Positions 48,680 through 57,521 of a stretch of DNA of 64,000 bases are shown in pieces (position 1 is the stretch's first letter; each line of letters starts with the position of its first letter). The DNA is from Citrobacter sp. Cu233 (GTDB lineage: Bacteria > Pseudomonadota > Gammaproteobacteria > Enterobacterales > Enterobacteriaceae): assembly GCF_030332225.1 (NCBI RefSeq), contig NZ_JAOWIF010000042.1, forward strand, positions 216,176 to 280,175. The letters run 5' to 3'. The position numbers and the translations under genes were made by a program. Below the pieces are notes generated by a model. That model did no database searches, was not told the origin of the DNA, and saw nothing but the letters and a program-made list of their open reading frames with translations.

Positions 48680-49195
48680 TTACCGATACACCGCGTTATG
48701 AAATGGGCTTAACGCCAGAATTACCGCCTGGTGATAGACGCTCGAACGTGTCAGTTTGCCCGCGGTAAAGACGCCAATTGCGCCCTCTTTACGGCCAATT
48801 TCATCAATACCCGTATAATCCGACATCACCGGACCAAGCGCTTCACCCAGGCGTACTCTGTCGAGAATGACGGCAGGCAATGGCAGCGTGGCAGAACGGG
48901 CTTCGCCACGCTGGATGCCGTTATCAATGACCACCCAACTGAAGGTGGCGTCATCGTCAATTCCCGCTTCAATAGCGACCCAGAAATCAGCCTGCGGGTG
49001 CAGGCGGCGCGCGTTATCAACGCGATTTCGTGCGCCAGTGCGCGTTTCCTGGTTTCCAAAAGGCTGTTCCGGCACGCCACTCTCGACGGCGATGGGTTCA
49101 ATATGGCAGGATCCTTCCCCGAAAATCTCTTCAAATGCCCGCAGAATTGCCTGAATTTTGGCAGGATTGGTGGTCGCAGAGATAACCTTGTGCAT
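48680..49195 (-). CDS. yjjX: Inosine/xanthosine triphosphatase YjjX
   Basis: A 171-residue member of the NTPase/PRRC1 family that hydrolyses ITP and XTP, keeping deaminated purines out of nucleic acids. Recognisable: [16 protein letters not shown] (about 8-23), [15 protein letters not shown] (about 38-52), WVAIEAGID (about 72-80) and [16 protein letters not shown] (about 126-141). Length is that of E. coli YjjX. Divergent from gpmB. Confidence 0.96.
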   Translation of the reverse strand: MHKVISATTNPAKIQAILRAFEEIFGEGSCHIEPIAVESGVPEQPFGNQETRTGARNRVDNARRLHPQADFWVAIEAGIDDDATFSWVVIDNGIQRGEARSATLPLPAVILDRVRLGEALGPVMSDYTGIDEIGRKEGAIGVFTAGKLTRSSVYHQAVILALSPFHNAVYR

Positions 49196-49266
49196 AATTA
49201 AGCTCAGTTTGAAAATTCATCGCAGAGTCTACTCAAAGTACGACGAGTATATAACGGAAAAAAAGC

Positions 49267-49914
49267 ATGTTACAGGTATACCTTGTTCGCCATGGTGAAA
49301 CGCAGTGGAACGCCGAGCGACGTATTCAAGGCCAGTCAGACAGCCCACTGACCGCTAAAGGTGAGCAGCAAGCCATGCAGGTTGGTGAACGCGCCCGCTC
49401 GTTTGGCATTACGCACGTTATCAGTAGCGATTTAGGTCGTACACGACGCACTGCAGAAATTATCGCTCAGGCGTGTGGCTGTGAGATCACTTATGATGCG
49501 CGACTGCGTGAACTCAATATGGGCGTGCTGGAAAAACGCCATATCGATACGCTGACCCCGGAAGAAGAGAGCTGGCGTCGTCAGTTGGTGAACGGTACGG
49601 TGGATGGTCGTATTCCGGAAGGGGAATCGATGCAGGAACTGAGCGATCGCGTCAACGCGGCGCTGGCATCCTGCCTGGAACTGCCGCCGGGGAGTCGTCC
49701 ATTGCTGGTGAGCCATGGTATTGCGCTGGGCTGCCTGGTGAGTACTATTCTGGGATTGCCTGCATGGGCTGAGCGTCGTTTGCGTCTGCGCAACTGCTCT
49801 ATTTCTCGTGTCGATTACCAGGAAAGTTTATGGCTGGCACCGGGCTGGGTGGTTGAAACGGCAGGGGACATCTCACATCTGGACGCCCCTGCGTTGGACG
49901 AGCTACAGCGTTAA
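49267..49914 (+). CDS. gpmB: Histidine-phosphatase superfamily protein GpmB (YtjC)
   Basis: A 215-residue protein of the phosphoglycerate-mutase-like (2H phosphatase) family. The catalytic RHGETQWN (8-15), SSDLGRTRRTAE (about 57-68), Glu in RELNMG (about 79-84) and second histidine VSHGIAL (about 149-155) are intact. It is annotated as a cofactor-dependent phosphoglycerate mutase, but related proteins are broad phosphatases. The 3' end overlaps convergent rob by four bases. Confidence 0.94.
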   Translation: MLQVYLVRHGETQWNAERRIQGQSDSPLTAKGEQQAMQVGERARSFGITHVISSDLGRTRRTAEIIAQACGCEITYDARLRELNMGVLEKRHIDTLTPEEESWRRQLVNGTVDGRIPEGESMQELSDRVNAALASCLELPPGSRPLLVSHGIALGCLVSTILGLPAWAERRLRLRNCSISRVDYQESLWLAPGWVVETAGDISHLDAPALDELQR

Positions 49915-50780
49915 CGGCGGATAGGAATCAGGAATTCGCAGCGCAGATTAATAGGGCGATCTCCCGCTTTGGCATCTTCTGCCGGGTAGTATCGCTCTAT
50001 ATCCTGCCCTTTACGGCGAGTCAGGTTCAGCATCGGCATGCAGGTGCCGTACACCGTCAGGATAAACTCCTGCACGCCCGTCCCCAGGCCCTCATAGGTA
50101 AACATCACATACTCGCCGCCCTGTAACAGGATGGGTTGCGCCGACTGCACGTATCCGTTGGCCTGGTCTGGTGTGAGCGCGGTGGTATAAAACACTTCCT
50201 GTTCGTCATCTTTCTCAATACTGGGGCGCGTTTCGTTGAGTCCGTACAGAACCTGCGGGATCGCAGGAGCCTGGCTGAGGAAGTCGCTCCAGAATTGGAT
50301 CCGCATTTCATGACGGAAATCTGAAATCTGCTCAAGCGAGCAGGAATAACTCTGCGTGGTACCCAGCAGTGGTGTATCTTCCAGCGTTACAAACTCATGT
50401 GCTGGCATGGCAAATTCCCCGAGGCGCATTGGCGGGCGAATGCCGAAAGCACTCCATTCCGGTGAACGACGATACAGCGCAGGCGTCTGGGAAAATTGCT
50501 TTTTGAACGCGCGGGTAAACGTCTGTTGAGAATCGAAGCGATACTGCAGGGCGATGTCCAGTATTGGACGCGCAGTCAGGCGTAGCGCCACTGCGGACTT
50601 CGATAAACGACGAGCGCGGATATAGGCGCCAATAGCGTGGCCCGTCACGTCCTTGAACATTCTCTGCAGATGCCACTTGGAATAGCCTGCTTTTGCCGCC
50701 ACATTGTCAAGCGACAAAGGCTGATCCAGATGGCCTTCCAGCCAGATTAAGAGGTCGCGAATAATGCCAGCCTGATCCAT
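49911..50780 (-). CDS. rob: Right-origin-binding transcriptional activator Rob
   Basis: A 289-residue AraC/XylS regulator. Two HTH motifs occupy the N-terminus (about 8-110; LDNVAAKAGYSKWHLQRMFK and ILDIALQYRFDSQQTFTRAFKKQF), followed by a GyrI-like ligand domain (about 125-289). Rob activates mar/sox/rob regulon genes for drug and bile resistance and binds the right border of oriC. Length and start equal E. coli Rob. Confidence 0.97.
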   Translation of the reverse strand: MDQAGIIRDLLIWLEGHLDQPLSLDNVAAKAGYSKWHLQRMFKDVTGHAIGAYIRARRLSKSAVALRLTARPILDIALQYRFDSQQTFTRAFKKQFSQTPALYRRSPEWSAFGIRPPMRLGEFAMPAHEFVTLEDTPLLGTTQSYSCSLEQISDFRHEMRIQFWSDFLSQAPAIPQVLYGLNETRPSIEKDDEQEVFYTTALTPDQANGYVQSAQPILLQGGEYVMFTYEGLGTGVQEFILTVYGTCMPMLNLTRRKGQDIERYYPAEDAKAGDRPINLRCEFLIPIRR

Positions 50781-50991
50781 AAAATATCCTCATCCTTTCA
50801 ACAACGAGTACCTGACGTCAGGTATGAGGATAATAGCATTTTTTGCTGTTTTAGCATTCAGTGTTTTTTTTGCTCATAAGTGCTTTTTTCGCACATACGA
50901 AAGCGTGATTATTGTAATCCTGTGATCTGTATACGTTTTATCTTAGAATGTCTAATAATTACACAGAGTAACATTTAAGAATGGTAACAAT

Positions 50992-51465
50992 ATGAAATAT
51001 AAGAGCTTAGTCATTTCCTCAATTTTGCTGATGATGGCGCAGGTTGCCCATGCGGAGCAGATTGGATCTGTCGATACCGTGTTCAAAATGTTTGGACCGG
51101 ATCATAAAATTGTGGTCGAGGCATTTGATGATCCTGATGTCACCAATGTGACCTGCTACGTTAGCCGCGCCAAAACGGGTGGCATTAAAGGTGGGCTGGG
51201 TTTGGCTGAAGATACTTCCGACGCTGCTATCTCCTGCCAGCAGGTGGGGCCGGTGGAACTGAGCGACAGAATTAAAAACGGCAAAGCCCAGGGCGAGGTG
51301 GTCTTTAAGAAACGTACGTCTCTGGTGTTTAAATCCTTACAGGTCGTGCGTTTTTATGATGCGAAACGCAACACGCTGGCCTATCTGGCCTATTCGGATA
51401 AGGTGGTTGATGGATCGCCCAAAAATGCTATCAGCGCGGTACCCATCATGCCGTGGCAGCGATAA
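50992..51465 (+). CDS. creA: Periplasmic protein CreA
   Basis: A 157-residue secreted protein of the CreA family. Signal peptide [21 protein letters not shown] (cleavage near 21), then the conserved core [20 protein letters not shown] (about 31-50) and two cysteines (about 59 and 83) that may form a disulphide. Function unknown. It precedes creB by 12 bases and belongs to creABCD. Confidence 0.95.
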   Translation: MKYKSLVISSILLMMAQVAHAEQIGSVDTVFKMFGPDHKIVVEAFDDPDVTNVTCYVSRAKTGGIKGGLGLAEDTSDAAISCQQVGPVELSDRIKNGKAQGEVVFKKRTSLVFKSLQVVRFYDAKRNTLAYLAYSDKVVDGSPKNAISAVPIMPWQR

Positions 51466-51477
51466 CAGGTAGGTAAA

Positions 51478-52167
51478 ATGCAACAGGCGCTGATCTGGTT
51501 GGTTGAGGACGAGCAGGGGATTGCAGATACGCTTATCTACATGCTGCAGCAGGAAGGTTTTAGCGTTGAAGCCTTTGAGCGTGGATTGCCCGTGCTGGAA
51601 AAGTCACGCCAGAGATGTCCGGATGCGATCATTCTGGATGTCGGGCTCCCGGATATCAGCGGCTTTGAACTGTGTCGGCGACTACTGGAACGTCACCCGG
51701 CATTGCCAATTCTCTTTCTGACTGCGCGTAGCGATGAAGTCGATCGCCTGCTGGGGCTGGAAATTGGTGCGGATGATTATGTGGCGAAACCTTTCTCTCC
51801 GCGTGAGGTGTGCGCCCGCGTGCGTACATTGCTACGTCGGGTTAAAAAATTCTCTACGCCTTCACCGGCGACGCGGTGCGGTGATTTTGAACTCAATGAG
51901 CTTGCCGCACAGATTACCTGGTTTGGGATGCCGCTAAATCTGACGCGCTATGAATTCTTGTTGCTGAAAACATTACTGCTGTCGCCGGGACGCGTTTACT
52001 CACGCCAACAGTTAATGGATTTAATCTGGGCCGATGCCCAGGATACTTTTGAGCGAACGGTAGACACGCATATTAAAACGCTGCGTGCCAAACTGCGGGC
52101 CGTTAACCCGGAGCTCTCGCCGATTAATACTCATCGTGGTATGGGATACAGCCTGAGGAGCATCTGA
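51478..52167 (+). CDS. creB: Response regulator CreB
   Basis: A 229-residue OmpR/PhoB-type regulator. Receiver domain with acidic pocket EDE (11-13), phospho-Asp in ILDVGLPD (Asp about 55) and Lys in VAKPFSPRE (about 104); C-terminal winged helix about 130-228 (RVYSRQQLMDLIWAD). It is phosphorylated by CreC and binds cre tags to activate creD and others, including beta-lactamase-linked responses. Its last base is shared with the creC ATG. Confidence 0.96.
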   Translation: MQQALIWLVEDEQGIADTLIYMLQQEGFSVEAFERGLPVLEKSRQRCPDAIILDVGLPDISGFELCRRLLERHPALPILFLTARSDEVDRLLGLEIGADDYVAKPFSPREVCARVRTLLRRVKKFSTPSPATRCGDFELNELAAQITWFGMPLNLTRYEFLLLKTLLLSPGRVYSRQQLMDLIWADAQDTFERTVDTHIKTLRAKLRAVNPELSPINTHRGMGYSLRSI

Positions 52168-53591
52168 TGCGCATTGGCATGCGTTTGCTGCTGGGCTACT
52201 TTCTGATTGTCGCCGTTGCCGCCTGGTTCGTTCTGTCCATCTTTGTACAGGAGATTAAGCCCGGCGTACGTCGTGCGACGGAAGGTACGTTGATTGATAC
52301 CGCTACGCTGTTGGCCGCGCTGGCGCGTGATGATTTGCTTTCTGGCTCACCTTCCCACGGCAGGCTGGCGCAGGCATTTTCGCAACTGCACGATCGTCCT
52401 TTTCGCGCCAATATCAGTGGCATTAACAAAGTGCGCAATGAGTATCACGTCTACATGACGGACGCGCAGGGCAAAGTGGTGTTTGATTCCGCCAACAAAG
52501 CCGTCGGCGAAGATTATTCTCGCTGGAACGACGTATGGTTAACGCTACGCGGGCAATACGGCGCTCGTAGCACGCCGCAGAACCCGGCCGATCCGGAAAG
52601 TTCGGTGATGTATGTTGCCGCTCCGATCGTTGACGGCGGGCGTATTATCGGGGTGCTCAGTGTCGGCAAACCCAATGCGGCAATGGCACCTGTTATTCAG
52701 CGTAGCGAGCGGCGAATACTGTGGGCCAGTGCCGTGTTACTGGGGATCGCCTTACTGATTGGCGCAGGAATGGTATGGTGGATAAACCGGTCTATCGCGC
52801 GGCTGGCACGCTATGCTGATTCTGTCACTGAGAATCGCCCCGTTGCGCTTCCTGATCTTGGTAGCAGTGAGCTACGCAAGCTGGCGCAGGCACTGGAAAG
52901 TATGCGCCTGAAGCTGGAGGGCAAGAATTACATTGAGCAGTACGTCTATGCGTTGACGCATGAGCTAAAAAGCCCGCTGGCGGCTATTCGCGGCGCGGCA
53001 GAAATTTTGCGCGAAGGCCCGCCGCCCGATGTGGTCGCGCGATTTACCGATAATATTTTGACGCAGAATGCGCGCATGCAGGTGCTGGTCGAAACCTTGT
53101 TGCGCCAGGCCAGGCTGGAGAACCGGCAGGATATTAGGCTCACATCTGTCGCAACAGACGCGCTGTTTACTCAGCTTCGTGAAGCCCGTAGCGTGCAACT
53201 GGCCGCAAAAAACATCACGCTTACCGTTGTACCTTCATCGCTGACGGTTGCCGCCGATGCTGCACTGCTGGAGCAGGCGTTGGGTAATCTGCTGGATAAC
53301 GCCATCGATTTTACGCCGGAGAACGGGACAATTGTATTGAGTGCGCATCCGCAGGAGGACCGCGTCACAATACAGGTCAGTGATAACGGCAGTGGCATAC
53401 CAGACTTTGCGTTGCCGCGTATTTTTGAGCGCTTCTATTCGCTGCCCCGTGAGAATGGGCATAAAAGCAGTGGGCTGGGGCTGGCGTTTGTCAGTGAGGT
53501 TGCGCGATTGCATCGAGGTGACGTGACGTTATGCAACCGCCCAGAAGGCGGGGTGCAGGCCTCGTTTACACTTCATCGTCACTTCACATAA
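52167..53591 (+). CDS. creC: Sensor histidine kinase CreC
   Basis: A 474-residue membrane kinase: helix 1 (about 7-27), periplasmic sensor (about 30-180), helix 2 (about 185-207), HAMP, phospho-acceptor His in ALTHELKSPLAAIRGAAE (about 265-268), N-box LGNLLDNAIDF (about 372), and G boxes DNGSGIPD and SSGLGLAFV. It senses carbon source and growth conditions, and partners CreB. The start overlaps creB by one base. The cre tag for creD runs through its last codons. Confidence 0.96.
   Translation: MRIGMRLLLGYFLIVAVAAWFVLSIFVQEIKPGVRRATEGTLIDTATLLAALARDDLLSGSPSHGRLAQAFSQLHDRPFRANISGINKVRNEYHVYMTDAQGKVVFDSANKAVGEDYSRWNDVWLTLRGQYGARSTPQNPADPESSVMYVAAPIVDGGRIIGVLSVGKPNAAMAPVIQRSERRILWASAVLLGIALLIGAGMVWWINRSIARLARYADSVTENRPVALPDLGSSELRKLAQALESMRLKLEGKNYIEQYVYALTHELKSPLAAIRGAAEILREGPPPDVVARFTDNILTQNARMQVLVETLLRQARLENRQDIRLTSVATDALFTQLREARSVQLAAKNITLTVVPSSLTVAADAALLEQALGNLLDNAIDFTPENGTIVLSAHPQEDRVTIQVSDNGSGIPDFALPRIFERFYSLPRENGHKSSGLGLAFVSEVARLHRGDVTLCNRPEGGVQASFTLHRHFT
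53572..53587 (+). promoter_or_regulatory. cre tag (CreB site) upstream of creD
   Basis: TTCATCGTCACTTCAC fits the CreB recognition pattern TTCAC-N6-TTCAC with one mismatch. It lies at the end of creC, 62 bases before creD, suggesting that creD has its own CreB-activated promoter as in E. coli. Confidence 0.7.
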
Positions 53592-53648
53592 CTTCAAATT
53601 CCCCGCACATAGCTGTTCTATCTTGCTGATATCGCAAAGGAGAACGCT

Positions 53649-54995
53649 ATGTTTAAATCACCCCTGTTTTGGAAAATAGTCACCTTAGGTGGCGCTATGC
53701 TGTTGCTGTTAATTCCCCTGACGATGGTCAGGCAGATAATTGTTGAGCGGTCGGACTATCGTAGTGAGGTAGAAGATGCTATCCGACAGAGCACCAGCGG
53801 ACCGCAAAAGGTGGTAGGCCCGCTGATTGCCGTCCCGGTGACTGAACTGTATATCGAGCTGGAAGGTGACAAACAGATCCAGCGAAAACGTAGCTACATC
53901 CACTTCTGGTTGCCGGAATCGCTGGTCGTTGAGGGTAACCAGAACGTTGAAGCGCGTAAGATAGGTATTTATGAAGGACAGGTCTGGCACAACGATTTAT
54001 CGGTGAAGGCCGAGTTTAATGCTGAACGCCTCAGTGAACTGAACCGTCCCAATATCACCATCGGCAAACCTTTTGTGGTGGTTGGGGTGGGCGATGCGCG
54101 CGGTATTGGCGTCGTGAAGGCTTCGCAGATCAATGGAACATCGTTGGCGGTCGAACCTGGTACAGGATTGGATAGTCGTGCTCAGGGGATCCACATTCCG
54201 CTACCGGACGCCGGCTGGGCGGAAAAAAATCTCAGTGTTGTGTTGTCGCTTAATCTAAGTGGAACAGGTGATTTTTCTGTTGTCCCGGTTGGTCGTAATA
54301 GCGAAATGACCGTGACCAGCAACTGGCCACATCCTAACTTCCTCGGTGATTTTCTTCCGCCTAAGCGTGAAGTCAGTGAGTCAGGATTTAAGGCGCAATG
54401 GCAAAGTAGCTGGTTCGCGAATAATCTGGGAGAGCGCTTTGGTGATGAGAAGATTGGCTGGCAGGGTATGCCCGCATTTAGCGTCGCTGTGGCTACGCCT
54501 GCGGATCAGTATCAACTGACAGATAGAGCAATAAAGTATGCCATTTTATTGATTGCACTAACTTTTATGTCTTTCTTTGTGCTCGAGAGTATGACCAGCC
54601 TTCGACTGCACCCGATGCAATATCTGCTGGTGGGATTATCACTGGTGATGTTCTATTTGCTGTTGTTGGCGCTGTCGGAGCATGTTGGCTTTACTGCCGC
54701 GTGGATTGTCGCCAGCCTGGTTGGCGCGCTGATGAACGGCGTGTATTTACAGGCGATACTACAGGGATGGCGTAACAGTCTGTTTTTTACCGCAGCATTG
54801 CTGGGACTGGATGGCGTGATGTGGGCACTGTTGCGTTCGCAGGACAGCGCTTTACTGCTGGGCTCGGGTGTACTGTTACTGGCGCTTTGTGGGGTCATGT
54901 TCCTGACGCGTCATCTTGACTGGCACGCGCTTGCACAGCCAAAGCCCAAAAAGGAGAACGCACCTGAGGACGATGAATTACGGTTGTGGAAATAG
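53649..54995 (+). CDS. creD: Inner-membrane protein CreD
   Basis: A 448-residue membrane protein: one N-terminal helix (about 8-27), a large periplasmic domain to about residue 290, then a bundle of about five helices (295-425), and a charged C-terminal tail (PKPKKENAPEDDELRLWK). Family CreD/CET (colicin E2 tolerance). It is the most strongly CreB-induced gene; biochemical role unknown. A bidirectional terminator follows. Confidence 0.95.
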   Translation: MFKSPLFWKIVTLGGAMLLLLIPLTMVRQIIVERSDYRSEVEDAIRQSTSGPQKVVGPLIAVPVTELYIELEGDKQIQRKRSYIHFWLPESLVVEGNQNVEARKIGIYEGQVWHNDLSVKAEFNAERLSELNRPNITIGKPFVVVGVGDARGIGVVKASQINGTSLAVEPGTGLDSRAQGIHIPLPDAGWAEKNLSVVLSLNLSGTGDFSVVPVGRNSEMTVTSNWPHPNFLGDFLPPKREVSESGFKAQWQSSWFANNLGERFGDEKIGWQGMPAFSVAVATPADQYQLTDRAIKYAILLIALTFMSFFVLESMTSLRLHPMQYLLVGLSLVMFYLLLLALSEHVGFTAAWIVASLVGALMNGVYLQAILQGWRNSLFFTAALLGLDGVMWALLRSQDSALLLGSGVLLLALCGVMFLTRHLDWHALAQPKPKKENAPEDDELRLWK

Positions 54996-55010
54996 GGACG
55001 TTGTGAAATG

Positions 55011-55037
55011 AAAAACGGCGCATAAAGCGCCGTTTTT
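55011..55037. terminator. Bidirectional terminator between creD and arcA
   Basis: AAAAACGGCGC / GCGCCGTTTTT stem with a five-base loop and A/T runs on both sides serves both convergent genes. Confidence 0.92.
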
Positions 55038-55055
55038 ATACCAGTCAGGATGACA

Positions 55056-55772
55056 TTAATCCTGCAGGTCGCCGCAAAAACGGTAGCCTTCACCGTGAAT
55101 GGTAGCGATGATTTCTGGTGTATCCGGCGTGGATTCGAAGTGCTTACGAATACGGCGGATTGTTACGTCAACGGTACGGTCATGCGGCTTCAGTTCGCGA
55201 CCGGTCATTTTTTTCAACAGTTCTGCGCGAGACTGGATCTTGCCCGGATTCTCACAGAAGTGAAGCATGGCACGGAATTCGCTACGTGGCAGTTTATACT
55301 GCTCGCCGTCAGGACCAATCAGAGAGCGGCTGTTGATGTCCAGCTTCCAGCCATTGAACTTGTAGCTTTCGACGCTACGACGCTCTTCGCTCACTGTGCC
55401 CAGATTCATGGTACGGGACAGCAGGTTACGAGCACGGATAGTCAGTTCGCGTGGGTTAAACGGCTTGGTGATGTAATCGTCAGCGCCGATTTCGAGGCCG
55501 AGAATTTTATCGACTTCGTTATCACGGCCCGTCAGGAACATCAGTGCAACGTTAGCTTGTTCGCGGAGTTCACGCGCTAACAGAAGACCATTTTTACCTG
55601 GCAGATTGATATCCATAATCACAAGGTTGATGTCATATTCAGAGAGGATCTGATGCATTTCCGCGCCATCTGTCGCCTCGAATACATCATAGCCTTCCGC
55701 TTCGAAAATGCTTTTCAACGTGTTACGTGTTACTAACTCGTCTTCAACGATAAGAATGTGCGGGGTCTGCAT
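55056..55772 (-). CDS. arcA: Aerobic respiration control response regulator ArcA
   Basis: A 238-residue OmpR-family regulator. Acidic pocket EDE (10-12), phospho-Asp54 in [13 protein letters not shown], Lys in [10 protein letters not shown] (about 103), and a C-terminal winged helix (about 135-235). Phosphorylated by ArcB when quinones are reduced; represses aerobic respiration genes. Highly conserved relative to E. coli. A roughly 90-base leader precedes a divergent yjjY. Confidence 0.98.
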   Translation of the reverse strand: MQTPHILIVEDELVTRNTLKSIFEAEGYDVFEATDGAEMHQILSEYDINLVIMDINLPGKNGLLLARELREQANVALMFLTGRDNEVDKILGLEIGADDYITKPFNPRELTIRARNLLSRTMNLGTVSEERRSVESYKFNGWKLDINSRSLIGPDGEQYKLPRSEFRAMLHFCENPGKIQSRAELLKKMTGRELKPHDRTVDVTIRRIRKHFESTPDTPEIIATIHGEGYRFCGDLQD

Positions 55773-55867
55773 GTTTGCTACCTAAATTGCCAACTAAATC
55801 GAAACAGGAAGTACAAAAGTCCCTGACCTGCCTGATGCATGTCGTAAATTAACATGATCGGCGTAAC

Positions 55868-56008
55868 ATGACTAAAGTACGTAATTGCGTTCTTGATGCA
55901 CTTTCCATCAACGTCAACAACATCATTAGCTTGGTCGTGGGCACTTTCCCTCTGGACCCGACAGTGTCAAAAACGGCTGTCATCCTAACCATTTTAACAG
56001 CAACATAA
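55868..56008 (+). CDS. yjjY: Small protein YjjY
   Basis: A 46-residue product, MTKVRNCVLDALSINVNNII..., ending ILTILTAT, essentially the E. coli YjjY sequence. It starts at ATG 55868 within the arcA-lasT gap, on the strand opposite arcA. No strong Shine-Dalgarno is seen (GGCGTAAC). The conserved reading frame is the main evidence that it is made; it may instead reflect constraint on the long arcA upstream region. Function unknown. Confidence 0.75.
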   Translation: MTKVRNCVLDALSINVNNIISLVVGTFPLDPTVSKTAVILTILTAT

Positions 56009-56407
56009 CAGGCTAAGACGTACCGGACACCCAATAAAACTACGCTTCGTTGACATATATCAAGTTCAATTGTAGCACGTTAACAGTTTGATGAAATCAA
56101 CGTATCTAAATGATAGCTTTCATCACAAAATTGCAATATTACAACTAGTTGCACGCGCTAATTAATAAATGTAATGAATCCAATTTATGAGAACCATTCT
56201 AAATTAAATTATCATGGATAAACAGAAGGATATGCAACTTCTGTTAACATAAAAAGCAATAGTACAGACAGGAAATAGTTTAGCATTTTTTACTGATTGT
56301 GAAATGCTTTTTCAGTGATTTCTGTTAAAAATATGTAAATTCGCGCTGCGTAATATGTTGATGCACATCACATAATTATCTGCAGACCGGTCAAAAAGAG
56401 TATCAAA
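56009..56407. other. AT-rich intergenic region between yjjY and lasT
   Basis: Around 400 AT-rich bases containing no gene I can support. It should include the distal promoters of arcA (minus strand) and the promoter of lasT; TGATGAAATCA-type A/T tracts are frequent. No repeat or stable hairpin stands out. Confidence 0.5.
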
Positions 56408-57094
56408 ATGCATTTAACAATTATTCTGGTTGCTCCAGCCAGAGCCGAAAATATTGGCGCGGCAGCTCGTGCTATGAAAACCATGGGATTCACACAATTG
56501 CGGATCGTTGATAGCGAGGCTCATCTGGAGCCTGCGACGCGATGGGTGGCACATGGTTCAGGCGACATTATTGATAATATTAACGTTTTTCCAACGTTAG
56601 CCGATGCGTTGCACGACGTTGATTTTACCATCGCCACCACGGCTCGTAGCCGCGCGAAGTTCCATTATTACGCCACTCCGGTCGAGCTGGTTCCCCTGTT
56701 GCAGGAAAAATCAACGTGGATGGATCACGCCGCGTTGGTGTTCGGTCGTGAAGATTCGGGGCTGACAAACGAAGAATTAGCGCTAGCGGATGTGCTAACT
56801 GGCGTACCGATGGTGGCTGACTATCCTTCACTGAATTTGGGGCAGGCGGTGATGGTGTATTGCTATCAATTAGCAGGTTTAATACAACAACCGGCAAAAA
56901 ACATTAAGGTGACGGATGAGCTTCAGTTGCAGGCGTTACGTGCCCGGGTTTTGCAATTATTAGCCACGCTGGACGTTGCGGATGATATCAAGCTCACGGA
57001 TTGGCTACAGCAGCGGATGGGGTTGTTAGGACAGCGAGATACTGCAATGTTGCACCGTTTTTTACATGATATCGAAAAAAACATTACAAAATAA
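56408..57094 (+). CDS. lasT: TrmH/SpoU-family RNA methyltransferase LasT (YjtD)
   Basis: A 228-residue SPOUT-class methyltransferase, related to TrmJ. The trefoil-knot motifs are visible: motif 1 NIGAAARAMKTMGF (about 16-29), motif 2 LVFGREDSGLTNEE (about 113-126) and motif 3 SLNLGQAVMVYCYQL (about 145-159). A helical tail follows (about 170-228). The target RNA position is not established. ATG 56408 follows AAAGAGTATCAA. Confidence 0.95.
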   Translation: MHLTIILVAPARAENIGAAARAMKTMGFTQLRIVDSEAHLEPATRWVAHGSGDIIDNINVFPTLADALHDVDFTIATTARSRAKFHYYATPVELVPLLQEKSTWMDHAALVFGREDSGLTNEELALADVLTGVPMVADYPSLNLGQAVMVYCYQLAGLIQQPAKNIKVTDELQLQALRARVLQLLATLDVADDIKLTDWLQQRMGLLGQRDTAMLHRFLHDIEKNITK

Positions 57095-57228
57095 AATGTC
57101 TTATTTTGTTTGTTTTTTAGTGTTTGATTCTGACTTCAAGTGGGGTGTGCATACTGTATTGGTTGAAAATAAAAGGGCAAGCAGTCGCTCGTGAACAAGT
57201 TTCGGAATGTGATCAATTTAAAAATTTA

Positions 57229-57257
57229 TTGACTTAGGTCAGCAGATACTTTAACCC
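57229..57257 (+). promoter_or_regulatory. Promoter of the threonine operon
   Basis: TTGACT at 57229-57234 with TTAACC/TAACCC about 16-17 bases on corresponds to the E. coli thr promoter sequence context (TTGACTTAGGTCA...ACTTTAACC). It lies about 120 bases before thrL. The -10 is a weak match. Confidence 0.55.
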
Positions 57258-57287
57258 TAAAAGAATACAGCACAGACAGATAACCCG

Positions 57288-57350
57288 TCATACTTCGAGT
57301 TGCATGTACGTTAGCTGCATTTGCTTACCGGCAACGCGAATTATTTTGGG
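57288..57350. repeat. Short copy of the RSA-like intergenic repeat
   Basis: The termini CATACTTCGAGTTGCATG and CGCGAATTATTTTGGGTA resemble the ends of the 117-base element at 12400-12516, but the centre is shortened. It sits in the leader between the thr promoter and thrL, so it would be transcribed. Confidence 0.5.
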
Positions 57351-57376
57351 TACATAATTACAGAGCACACAACATC

Positions 57377-57442
57377 ATGAAACGCATCAGCATCACCATT
57401 ACAACAACCATCACCATTACCACAGGTAACGGTGCGGGCTGA
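57377..57442 (+). CDS. thrL: Threonine operon leader peptide
   Basis: A 21-residue peptide, MKRISITITTTITITTGNGAG, with seven Thr and five Ile codons. Ribosome stalling at these codons when charged tRNA-Thr or tRNA-Ile is scarce prevents the attenuator downstream from forming. One Thr is replaced by Ile relative to E. coli thrL (position 6). Confidence 0.97.
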   Translation: MKRISITITTTITITTGNGAG

Positions 57443-57461
57443 CGCGTACAGGAAACACAAG

Positions 57462-57497
57462 AAAAAGCCCGCACCTAAACAGTGCGGGCTTTTTTTT
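57462..57497 (+). terminator. thr attenuator
   Basis: AAAAGCCCGCAC / GTGCGGGCTTTT stem with a CTAAACA-type loop and eight Ts, between thrL and thrA. It is the intrinsic terminator relieved by stalling on thrL. Confidence 0.95.
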
Positions 57498-57521
57498 CGA
57501 CCAAAGGCAACGAGGTAAACC

